A DNA stretch of 11,899 nt, taken from contig LVAZ01000057.1 in the NCBI GenBank assembly GCA_001603055.1, forward strand, positions 18,918-30,816, read 5' to 3'. Shown piece after piece: positions 1 to 5,870 of the stretch. Under the pieces are notes generated by a model that saw only the letters and a program-made list of their open reading frames with translations, did no database searches and was not told where the DNA came from. The translations under genes were made by a program, and so were the position numbers. Source of the DNA: Victivallales bacterium Lenti_02 (GTDB lineage Bacteria > Verrucomicrobiota > Lentisphaeria > Oligosphaerales > Lenti-02). Within the stretch, counting starts at the first letter, position 1, and each line of letters starts with the position of its first letter.

Positions 1-510
1 GAGCCGCTCGGCCAGGAATTCGGCGGGGGCGGCGGGAATCAGCCGGGCGAAGCCAGCCGCCGCCGCCGGGTTTTCGGCCAAGGCCCGCAAGGCCCAGGCA
101 CGGGTTTCCCCATCCGGGGAACCGGCCAGTTCGACCAGAGCCGGAACCGCCTCGGGACCGCCCACATGCTGCAAGACTTGCAGCAGCCAGAGCCGGACAT
201 GCGGCGGCAAATCCCCGGCCACGCGGGCGGCGATGGCCTCGCCGGCCGCCTGCCGTTCAATCTCGGCCCCCGGCCGGGCCGCGCGCCAGCAAATGGCCTG
301 GTACTCGGTCGCCGGCTCCTTCCGGTCACCGATCTCCGCCGCCGCGAGTCTGGGCAGATAATAGGCCAATACCGCGTCGTGCAAGACCCGCCAGTCAGCG
401 GCGGCGCGCTCGATGGCGGGCGCGCTCCCGCGCAGTTCGGGCAACAGGGGCTCGACATCGACTGCCCAACCCGCGACGGCAACGCACAGCAACAGGGCAA
501 ATGCTTTCAC
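1..510 (-). CDS. Secreted HEAT-repeat-like protein, N-terminal part (runs off the left edge)
   Basis: This is an open frame of 170 codons from a GTG start at 510 to the window edge, with no stop in view. Residues 1-16 look like a Sec signal peptide: a Lys at position 2, a hydrophobic core, and a probable cleavage after GWA just before VDVEP. Residues about 100-155 form paired amphipathic helices with the HEAT pattern (VRLWLLQVL, then AVPALVELAGSPDGETRAWALRALAEN). The product is probably an exported scaffold protein; its partner is unknown. The start is supported by a GGAG eight bases upstream, lying inside the end of the oxidoreductase gene, and only 14 nt separate the two genes, so they should be one transcript. 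Secreted HEAT proteins next to Gfo/Idh genes are a familiar PVC arrangement, but no enzymatic function can be given from this fragment. The missing C-terminus could carry another domain. Confidence 0.72.
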   Translation of the reverse strand, partial: MKAFALLLCVAVAGWAVDVEPLLPELRGSAPAIERAAADWRVLHDAVLAYYLPRLAAAEIGDRKEPATEYQAICWRAARPGAEIERQAAGEAIAARVAGDLPPHVRLWLLQVLQHVGGPEAVPALVELAGSPDGETRAWALRALAENPAAAAGFARLIPAAPAEFLAERL

Positions 511-524
511 CGGCCAGTCTCCGT

Positions 525-1799
525 TCAGTCCAGCGTCCAGGGTGCGCGCAGCGGCCGGTTGATCCAGCGGCTCGCGCCGGGATCGTCCACGAAATCCCAG
601 GTTTCGGGATTCCAGCGCAGCGGGCGGTTCAGCCAGTAGGCCAGATTGCCCAGATGGCAGACGGTCACCGACCGCGCCCCGATCTCCACGTCGCAGATGG
701 GCCGCCGCCGGGTGCGGATGCAGTCCAGCCAGTTGCCGAAATGGTCGTGGGACTGGTAGAGATGCACCTCGTCCGGCCGGATGGGAGTGGCCATGATCTC
801 CGCCGGATCGGTCCGCAAATCCGAACGGCTGACATCGATTTTTCCCCGCGTTCCCTTGAAGGTGATGCCATAGCCGTCGGTTCCTTCAAAACCGCCGTGG
901 AAGACCTCGACGCCGTTGGCGTAGCGGAAGGCGAGGCGTTCCGCGCCGTTGATGCCGGGAGGGTGAATCTCGACCGGCCCGGATTCGTCGGCGTCCAGCG
1001 CCCACTGGCAGATGTCGAAATGATGCGCCCCCCAGTCGGTGAAGCCCCCGCCCGAATAGTCGCGGTAGCCGCGCCAACTGCCGGGATGCAGTTTGCCGCT
1101 GAAGGGCCGAACCGGGGCCGGACCGAGCCACATGTCCCAGTCCATCCACTCCGGCGTCGGCTCGGCGGGCAGAAAACAGTCGCCGGAAGGACCGCCCACG
1201 GTGACATGGCAGGTCCTGAGTTCCCCGATGCGGCCGCTGCGGACCATCTCGCAGGCGAAGCGGAACATGCCGCTGTAGCCCGAGCGCTGCTGGCTGCCGG
1301 TCTGGAACACGCAGCCGCACTGGCGGACGACATCGATGATCCGTTTGGCCTCGCCGATGGTCAGAGTCAGCGGCTTCTCGCAGTAGACATCCTTGCCCGC
1401 GCGGGCGGCGGCGATGCTGATGAGGGTATGCCAGTGGTCGGGGGTGGCGATCATCACCGCGTCGATGTCGTCCCGCGCCAGCAGCTCCCGGAAATCGCCG
1501 TATTCGGCGCAGCCCCGGTACACCCCGGACTTCAGGTCGTCGCCGTATTTCTGGTGGACCCGGTCGCGCGCGGCGCGGCGGCGGTTGGCGTCCACGTCGC
1601 AGACCGCCACGACCCGCACGCCGCCATGGTTCAGACAGCGCCCCAGGTGGCCGCCGCCCATGCCGCCGATCCCGATCATGCCGATGCCGAGAACCTCGTT
1701 CGCCGGAGCCGCCAGCAACCGGGGCATCGCCCACGGCAGGGACACCGCGCAGACGCCCCCCGTCCTGAGAAGCTGGCGCCTGGAAATTCCTGACTGCAT
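525..1799 (-). CDS. Tat-exported Gfo/Idh/MocA family oxidoreductase
   Basis: This is a predicted NAD(P)-dependent sugar or inositol-type dehydrogenase of 424 aa. The N-terminus has a twin-arginine signal (SRRQLLR, residues 6-12, then a hydrophobic stretch to about residue 31), so the folded, cofactor-loaded enzyme is probably sent across the inner membrane. The Rossmann nucleotide-binding loop is GIGGMGGG (43-50), followed by an acidic strand end, CDVD (67-70). The family's catalytic lysine motif is EKPLT, with K142. The second domain carries GGGFTDWGAHHFD (250-262), the usual substrate-site Asp/His signature. The C-terminal stretch NRPLRWNPET...RAPW is typical of the long secreted members in Verrucomicrobia and Planctomycetes. 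A purine-rich AAGGGGG lies upstream of the ATG. The gene follows the VWA gene by 93 nt and precedes the HEAT-like gene by 14 nt. The substrate cannot be inferred. Confidence 0.93.
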   Translation of the reverse strand: MQSGISRRQLLRTGGVCAVSLPWAMPRLLAAPANEVLGIGMIGIGGMGGGHLGRCLNHGGVRVVAVCDVDANRRRAARDRVHQKYGDDLKSGVYRGCAEYGDFRELLARDDIDAVMIATPDHWHTLISIAAARAGKDVYCEKPLTLTIGEAKRIIDVVRQCGCVFQTGSQQRSGYSGMFRFACEMVRSGRIGELRTCHVTVGGPSGDCFLPAEPTPEWMDWDMWLGPAPVRPFSGKLHPGSWRGYRDYSGGGFTDWGAHHFDICQWALDADESGPVEIHPPGINGAERLAFRYANGVEVFHGGFEGTDGYGITFKGTRGKIDVSRSDLRTDPAEIMATPIRPDEVHLYQSHDHFGNWLDCIRTRRRPICDVEIGARSVTVCHLGNLAYWLNRPLRWNPETWDFVDDPGASRWINRPLRAPWTLD

Positions 1800-1816
1800 C
1801 CCGACCCCCTTTCGAC

Positions 1817-1850
1817 ACCACGGAGGACCGACCGGCAGGCCGTGGTCTAC
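1817..1850 (-). repeat. Imperfect palindrome resembling the beta module of the REP-like arrays
   Basis: In the gap between the VWA gene and the oxidoreductase gene, a 7-bp stem (ACCACGG with CCGTGGT) closes a 16-nt loop that contains a small inner CCG/CGG pairing. Read on the minus strand it begins GTAGACCACGGC, close to GTAGCCCACGGC at the beta module near 5150. There is no T-tract, so it is more likely a degenerate repeat or an mRNA-stability hairpin inside an operon than a terminator. Confidence 0.4.
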
Positions 1851-1892
1851 GCCTTCCGGAACCGGCCGCCATCCCGCCCCGCCACTCGCCGC

Positions 1893-3683
1893 CTAATAGG
1901 GCACGTACAGGTCGAACTTGCGGGCAAGCTCCCGGATTTCGTCCGCGATCTTCCCTTTTTCCTCGGGCGAATTGCTCACCACGCGCTGGCCCACCAGATG
2001 GAACACCTTCTGGGCCGCCCACTGCTGGGCCAGGTCGGGCTCGCCGCGCAGACATTCCTCGAGCCGCTTCCAGAACACCAGCTCGTAGGGCTCCCCGTCG
2101 CCGCCCCGGCCCGAGACCCGGATGTTCACCAATTCCGTCCCCGGCGCGAAACGCCCGTAGAAGGACAGGGTCTGCGCCCGGTACAGATGGGGCAGCATCC
2201 TGGGAAACGCCTCGTCCGCCATCCCGCCCGCCAGATGGTAGTTCACGTCGGACAGAATCAACTGCGAATGGGTGCTCATGTAGTTTACCAGCATCGAGCG
2301 GAAGTCCTTGAGGTCGTCCACGTGCATGCTGTAGCCCCGGTTGTGGTAGCTGAGGAATTCGAGCAGATTGCGGTTGGCCCGGCGGTCGGCGCTGAAGGAG
2401 TAGACCGAGACGTTGCCGGGGTTCAGCTCCTTGATGCCGCGGATGAAGTCGCTGTCGGCGAAAATGTTCACGGTCTGCACGCCATCGGTCATCAGGAAGA
2501 GGTTCAGGGGCCGCCCCGCCTGCACGCCCGCGCCGTTGCTGCGCCGGATGAAGGGCGAAATCCCGCCGAAGATGTCGGTCATCCCCCCCCGGCTCAGGCC
2601 GCGGACATAGTCCTGCCCGCGGGCGATGTTCTCCCGCGTGCACGGCACGAAGTCGGGGAAAGGCGTCCGCGCGGTGGTGGTGAAGGAGACGATGTTGAAG
2701 CGGTCCTTGGGGTTGAGGTATTCGAGGGCCTCGACGGTGCTTTCCTTGAACTGCGCCAGCTTCTGGCTCGCAATACTCGTCGAGTGGTCGATGACGAAGA
2801 GAATGTCCTTGGGCACGTCCCACAATTCCTCGCTCCGGGGATTGGCCGCGATGTCCGCCCGGAAATAGCCGCCGCCGCCCCGGTCCTCGTAGACGGTCAC
2901 GTTCACGATCACATAGGGATCGAGGGCGCGGAAATCCCCCTCGCCCTGTCCGGCCTTGGGACGGAGGTTGACATCCGCCAGGTCCCCGCCCAGATTGCCG
3001 AAGCCCGGCATGCCGGCGGCGGGGGTGTACTCGTTCCGCCCCCCCAGCAGCCCGCCGCCCAGCCCGCCGTCCGGCGGCAGATCGCCGACCCGCATGCCGG
3101 CCGCGCCCGGCAGGCCGCCCATCCGCATGCCCACGCCGTAGGTGGCGCCCACCGCCCCCTGCAAGGCACCGGGGGTGAGCAGGCTGGGAACATGGGGTTC
3201 GGGAATGTAGGTCCTCTCCAGCTTGCGGCTGACCCGCCGTTCCAGGGCATAGCGTTCGGGAGAGAGCTGGGCGGCGTCCACTTCGATGATCTTGGGGCGG
3301 GGGGCCGTGGCCGGGCGCGCCTGCTCGGGAGCGGGCAGCGGCGGGGCCAGCACCGGGCGCCCCAAACCGTCGAGCCGGACCTGGGGCTTCGCCTCGAAGT
3401 CCAGCTTCGCCTCGCGGAACACCTGCTTCATCTTCTCGCTGAGCTGGTCCGCCTGCTTCAAAGCCTCGGCCGCCTGCTGTTGCTGGCGCAGCGTGTTCTG
3501 GGGAACATTCGCCCGCACGTCGCGGACATCGGTCTGATGGGCGAGCCGGATGGGGCGCGGCGGCTCCTCGACCGGGAACACCGTGATGTCCGCCAGCCGG
3601 ATTTTGTCCGCCACTCCCAGAATCAGCAAGTGGAGAAGCAGGGACAGAATCGCCGAAATGGTCACATAGCTGTATTTTTTCAT
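1893..3683 (-). CDS. Membrane-anchored von Willebrand A protein with VIT-family-like C-terminus and TonB-like anchor
   Basis: The protein has 596 aa. Residues 7-24 form one transmembrane helix after a short positively charged start, which predicts an N-in, C-out inner-membrane protein. Residues 60-95 are Gln/Lys/Glu-rich and probably coiled coil; 110-132 are Pro/Ala-rich; 170-235 are rich in Gly, Met and Pro and probably disordered. The VWA domain spans about 290-480. Its metal site (MIDAS) is complete: DHSTS (D299, S301, S303), T369 in GGMTD, and D400 in LMTDG. The C-terminal 60 residues (LAQQWAAQKVFHLVGQRV, ending ARKFDLYVPY) resemble the tail of inter-alpha-trypsin-inhibitor-like VIT/VWA proteins, but no N-terminal VIT domain is evident. 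A metal-dependent protein-binding role in the envelope is inferred; the ligand is unknown. The ribosome site is weak (GGTGG). The gene is divergent from the aldo/keto reductase and heads the minus-strand string. Confidence 0.88.
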   Translation of the reverse strand: MKKYSYVTISAILSLLLHLLILGVADKIRLADITVFPVEEPPRPIRLAHQTDVRDVRANVPQNTLRQQQQAAEALKQADQLSEKMKQVFREAKLDFEAKPQVRLDGLGRPVLAPPLPAPEQARPATAPRPKIIEVDAAQLSPERYALERRVSRKLERTYIPEPHVPSLLTPGALQGAVGATYGVGMRMGGLPGAAGMRVGDLPPDGGLGGGLLGGRNEYTPAAGMPGFGNLGGDLADVNLRPKAGQGEGDFRALDPYVIVNVTVYEDRGGGGYFRADIAANPRSEELWDVPKDILFVIDHSTSIASQKLAQFKESTVEALEYLNPKDRFNIVSFTTTARTPFPDFVPCTRENIARGQDYVRGLSRGGMTDIFGGISPFIRRSNGAGVQAGRPLNLFLMTDGVQTVNIFADSDFIRGIKELNPGNVSVYSFSADRRANRNLLEFLSYHNRGYSMHVDDLKDFRSMLVNYMSTHSQLILSDVNYHLAGGMADEAFPRMLPHLYRAQTLSFYGRFAPGTELVNIRVSGRGGDGEPYELVFWKRLEECLRGEPDLAQQWAAQKVFHLVGQRVVSNSPEEKGKIADEIRELARKFDLYVPY

Positions 3684-3745
3684 CGCATGCCACCCGCGCG
3701 GTCGATTGGTCTTTATCGGATAGGACGCTGTAACTTGCCACGTTG

Positions 3746-3760
3746 TTGGCCTTCTGCCAA
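3746..3760. promoter_or_regulatory. Palindrome in the divergent intergenic region, possible operator
   Basis: TTGGC, a 5-nt spacer and GCCAA form a perfect 5+5 palindrome in the 164-nt gap between the divergent VWA and aldo/keto reductase genes. It is nested within a wider CTTGCC...GGCAAG pairing (about 3734-3770), so it could be a regulator site or a small cruciform. No confident -35/-10 pair was found on either strand here. In this GC-rich background a chance palindrome of this size is quite possible. Confidence 0.25.
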
Positions 3761-3847
3761 TCCCTTGGCGGCGGCAAGCTGGCAGAGTTCCATTCCGGCG
3801 CTACCCTTCTTGCCTGAACCCCCGTGTCTCCATCCAGGAATATACCC

Positions 3848-4840
3848 ATGTACGACGCCTCTCCCGACCGTTACCGGACCATGACCTACCGACGCTGCGG
3901 CAAAAGCGGCCTGACCCTGCCGGCCGTGGCCCTGGGCCTCTGGCACAATTTCGGCGGGGTCGACACCGCCGAGAACGCGCGGGCCATGCTGCGCGGCGCC
4001 TTCGACCTCGGCATCACCCATTTCGACCTGGCCAACAACTACGGCCCGCCCCCCGGCTCGGCCGAGGAGACCTTCGGCCGGATTCTGCGCCAGGACCTCG
4101 CCCCCTACCGGGACGAACTCATCATCTCGAGCAAGGCGGGCTACCGCATGTGGCCCGGCCCCTACGGCGACGGCGGCTCCCGCAAATATCTGGTGGCCAG
4201 CCTCGACCAGAGCCTCAAACGGATGGGGCTCGACTATGTGGACATCTTCTACCACCACCGCCCCGACCCCGACACCCCCCTCGAGGAAACCATGCTCGCC
4301 CTGGACCACATCGTCCGCAGCGGCCGGGCGCTCCATGTGGGTCTGTCCTCCTACCGTTCCGAGGGGACCCGCCAGGCGGCGGCCATGCTCAAGAGCCTGG
4401 GCACCCCCTGCCTGATCCACCAGCCCTCCTACAGCATCTTCAACCGCTGGACCGAGGACGACGGCCTCTACGACACCCTGGCGGAGACGGGCATGGGCAG
4501 CATCGTCTTCTCGCCCCTGGCCCAGGGGCTGCTCTCCGCCAAATACCTCGGCGGCATCCCCGAGGACTCCCGCGCCGCCAAGCCCCACGGCTTCCTCAAG
4601 CGCGAGGCGGTCACCCCGGAACGGCTGGCCCAGATCGCCCAGCTCAACGAACTGGCCGGCACCCGCGGCCAAACCCTCGCCCAAATGGCCATCGCCTGGG
4701 TTCTCCGCCAGCCCCGGGTCACCTCGGCCCTCATCGGCGCCAGCCGCCTGGCCCAGATCAAGGACTGCGTCGGCGCCCTCGCCAACCTCGCCTTCACCGC
4801 CGAGGAACTGGCCGCCATCGAACGCATCAGCGGACGCTGA
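3848..4840 (+). CDS. yghZ: YghZ-type aldo/keto reductase (L-glyceraldehyde 3-phosphate reductase family)
   Basis: This is a 330-aa cytoplasmic (alpha/beta)8-barrel NADPH-dependent reductase. It closely matches E. coli YghZ along its length as I remember that sequence: RYCGKSGL-type start, LGLWHNFG, HFDLANNYGPPPGSAEE, WPGPYGDGGSRKY, LDQSLKRMGLDYVDIFY, LIHQPSY and SPLAQGLL. The catalytic tetrad is present as D60, Y65, K96 and H137. A C-terminal cofactor segment follows (SALIGASR, 293-300). YghZ reduces L-glyceraldehyde 3-phosphate and methylglyoxal; the substrate here is inferred by family only. The ATG at 3848 is preferred over a GTG at 3824 because AGGA lies eight bases upstream of it and the family starts near this point. 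The gene is monocistronic, divergent from the VWA gene, and ends 15 nt before a strong hairpin. Confidence 0.95.
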   Translation: MYDASPDRYRTMTYRRCGKSGLTLPAVALGLWHNFGGVDTAENARAMLRGAFDLGITHFDLANNYGPPPGSAEETFGRILRQDLAPYRDELIISSKAGYRMWPGPYGDGGSRKYLVASLDQSLKRMGLDYVDIFYHHRPDPDTPLEETMLALDHIVRSGRALHVGLSSYRSEGTRQAAAMLKSLGTPCLIHQPSYSIFNRWTEDDGLYDTLAETGMGSIVFSPLAQGLLSAKYLGGIPEDSRAAKPHGFLKREAVTPERLAQIAQLNELAGTRGQTLAQMAIAWVLRQPRVTSALIGASRLAQIKDCVGALANLAFTAEELAAIERISGR

Positions 4841-4855
4841 AAGAACCCGGAAACG

Positions 4856-4888
4856 CTAACCGCCTCCCGGCATCCGGGAGGCGGTTAG
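4856..4888 (+). terminator. Hairpin terminator after the aldo/keto reductase
   Basis: A perfect 15-bp stem (CTAACCGCCTCCCGG with its complement) closes a 3-nt loop, 15 nt after the stop codon. There is no T-run on the plus strand after it, so termination may be weak or Rho-assisted; the hairpin would also protect the mRNA 3' end. The inner CGCCTCCCGG stem is identical to that of the terminator at 5236-5263. Confidence 0.7.
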
Positions 4889-4922
4889 GCCAAGACCAAA
4901 ACCCTGGGAAAAAACGGCCTTC

Positions 4923-5042
4923 GGTCTTGAGCCCTCGCAGAGGGCGAAATATCGCAGCCCAGCGGCGTGAGCCCTGGGTACGGAGGGGATTGGTCCCGAG
5001 CCCCCGCAAGGGTGGCGACATGTTCCGCAAGGGCGTCATACC
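4923..5042 (+). repeat. REP-like array, left arm (alpha-beta-alpha modules, plus orientation)
   Basis: Three palindromic modules follow one another. Alpha-1 (4929-4952) is GAGCCC-led, with a GCCCTC/GAGGGC stem and an AAATAT tail. Beta-1 (4953-4978) has stems CCCAG/CTGGG and GGC/GCC closed by a GTGA loop. After a 19-nt purine-rich linker comes alpha-2 (4998-5022), which is less perfect (GCC/GGC around CC/GG). A GTTCC...GGGCGTCATACC tail completes the arm. The same order recurs in reverse at 5061-5183. This is a non-coding interval between convergent genes, the usual site for REP-type elements. Confidence 0.75.
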
Positions 5043-5060
5043 ACGCCGGACTCCCCCCTT

Positions 5061-5183
5061 GGACTGACGGCCAAGGAACGATATGCCGCCCTCCGGGGGA
5101 GGGCTTAGTTTCCATTTTCCGCCCTTCCCACGGCTTCCGCCGTGGGCTACAATATGCCGCCCTCTGGCGAGGGCTCGAATACC
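5061..5183 (-). repeat. REP-like array, right arm (alpha-beta-alpha modules, minus orientation)
   Basis: Read on the minus strand, this arm repeats the order of the left arm: GGTATTCGAGCCC, an alpha hairpin (GCCCTC, 4-nt loop, GAGGGC; 5151-5180), and a beta hairpin with an 8-bp perfect stem CCCACGGC/GCCGTGGG and a GGAA loop (5127-5146). A purine-rich linker follows, then an alpha hairpin with a 7-bp GCCCTCC/GGAGGGC stem (about 5080-5107) and a GTTCC...GGCCGTCAGTCC tail. About 18 nt separate the two arms. The remaining bases, 5184-5231, show nothing recognisable. Confidence 0.75.
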
Positions 5184-5231
5184 ATAACCGATGCCTGGCA
5201 ATCGAGACGCACATCGTGTTTGCCCACGAGC

Positions 5232-5263
5232 AAAAAACGCCTCCCGGCCAGCCGGGAGGCGTT
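5232..5263 (-). terminator. Rho-independent terminator of the rpmH-rnpA-yidD-yidC-jag operon
   Basis: On the minus strand a 12-bp GC-rich stem (AACGCCTCCCGG with CCGGGAGGCGTT, 4-nt loop) runs directly into a TTTTTT tail. It starts 23 nt after the jag stop codon. This is a textbook intrinsic terminator and marks the end of the cluster. Confidence 0.92.
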
Positions 5264-5286
5264 CGTGCGTCGGACAAGACGCCGCG

Positions 5287-5790
5287 CTACTTCGCGGCGC
5301 GGACAATCACCTGCTTGCGGCCGTCGCCGTCCTCGGGGAGACTCTCCGTCTCGATCCCCGCCTGATCGCGGAGGGCCATGTGGATCACCCGCCGCTCGGG
5401 CGCGGTGAAGGGGCCGATCGTCTTCTGCTCGCCCCAGCGCAGGACTTCCTTGGCGGCGTCCTTGGCCAGGCCCTCGAGCATCTCCGTGTCCACATTGCTC
5501 CGCCGTTCGCCGCCGCGCTGGCGCTGCCGCTTCTGGTAGCCGTCGATCTCGAGCGACACCCAGTCGCACTTCTCGTAGCTCTTGCGGAGAATCCGGTTCA
5601 GCAACAGCTCGAAGCTGTCGATGTACACCCCCTTGCGGCCGATCAGCCGTCCGGGCTTCTCGCATTTGAGGGACAAAATCAGCTTGCCCTCTTCCTCGCG
5701 GGGCTCGACCCCGGCCACGAAGCCGAGCTTGCCGAGCATGTCCGCCATGACCGAAACACTCCGGTCCTGCTGTTCCTGGATCACTGCCAT
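5287..5790 (-). CDS. jag: RNA-binding protein KhpB (Jag/EloR family), KH plus R3H domains
   Basis: The protein has 167 aa and is cytoplasmic. Residues about 10-85 form a Jag-type KH domain with the GRLIGRKG loop (47-54), followed by SFELLLNRIL. Residues about 103-165 form an R3H domain with the R-x3-H signature (R133, H137) within ERRVIHMALRD. KhpB proteins bind RNA, often with KhpA, and affect cell elongation or division in Gram-positive bacteria; the role in this lineage is not established. The ATG at 5790 is chosen because AGGGAG lies seven bases upstream and the family homology begins there. The basic linker RQRQRGGERR (88-97) separates the two domains. The N-terminal Jag_N domain of Firmicutes homologues is absent. 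It is the last gene of the cluster, 80 nt after yidC and 23 nt before the terminator. Confidence 0.93.
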   Translation of the reverse strand: MAVIQEQQDRSVSVMADMLGKLGFVAGVEPREEEGKLILSLKCEKPGRLIGRKGVYIDSFELLLNRILRKSYEKCDWVSLEIDGYQKRQRQRGGERRSNVDTEMLEGLAKDAAKEVLRWGEQKTIGPFTAPERRVIHMALRDQAGIETESLPEDGDGRKQVIVRAAK

Positions 5791-5870
5791 GTTTCTGCTC
5801 CCTGAGATGCCGCAGACACCGACGAACCCGAGACCCGGTTCCGCGGCGGGTGCCTGCCGGCGATGAAAGA

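Noticed and set aside
39..500. 153-codon minus-strand open frame at the left edge
   Set aside because: It is Pro/Arg/Ser/Cys-rich and out of frame with the GTG-started signal-peptide HEAT-like gene, which has a better composition and ribosome site.
501..1793. 430-codon plus-strand open frame opposite the oxidoreductase
   Set aside because: It is antisense to a complete Gfo/Idh/MocA gene and has no motifs.
886..3849. Very long minus-strand open frame (987 codons) crossing the VWA and oxidoreductase genes
   Set aside because: It has low-complexity Arg/Gly/Pro composition, no recognisable motif, and is out of frame with two well-supported genes; it is a GC-rich shadow frame.
1842..3884. 680-codon plus-strand open frame opposite the VWA gene
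   Set aside because: It is antisense to the VWA gene, which has an intact MIDAS and C-terminal family match; its composition is that of a shadow.
4923..5183. CRISPR array or tRNA-like structures
   Set aside because: The modules are palindromic, few, unequal and in opposite orientations, with no regular spacers; no cloverleaf or anticodon arm can be drawn.
4827..5306. Several overlapping open frames of 130-160 codons across the interval between the aldo/keto reductase and jag
   Set aside because: They run through terminator hairpins and REP-like palindromes, have no ribosome sites of note, and encode repeat-derived peptides.
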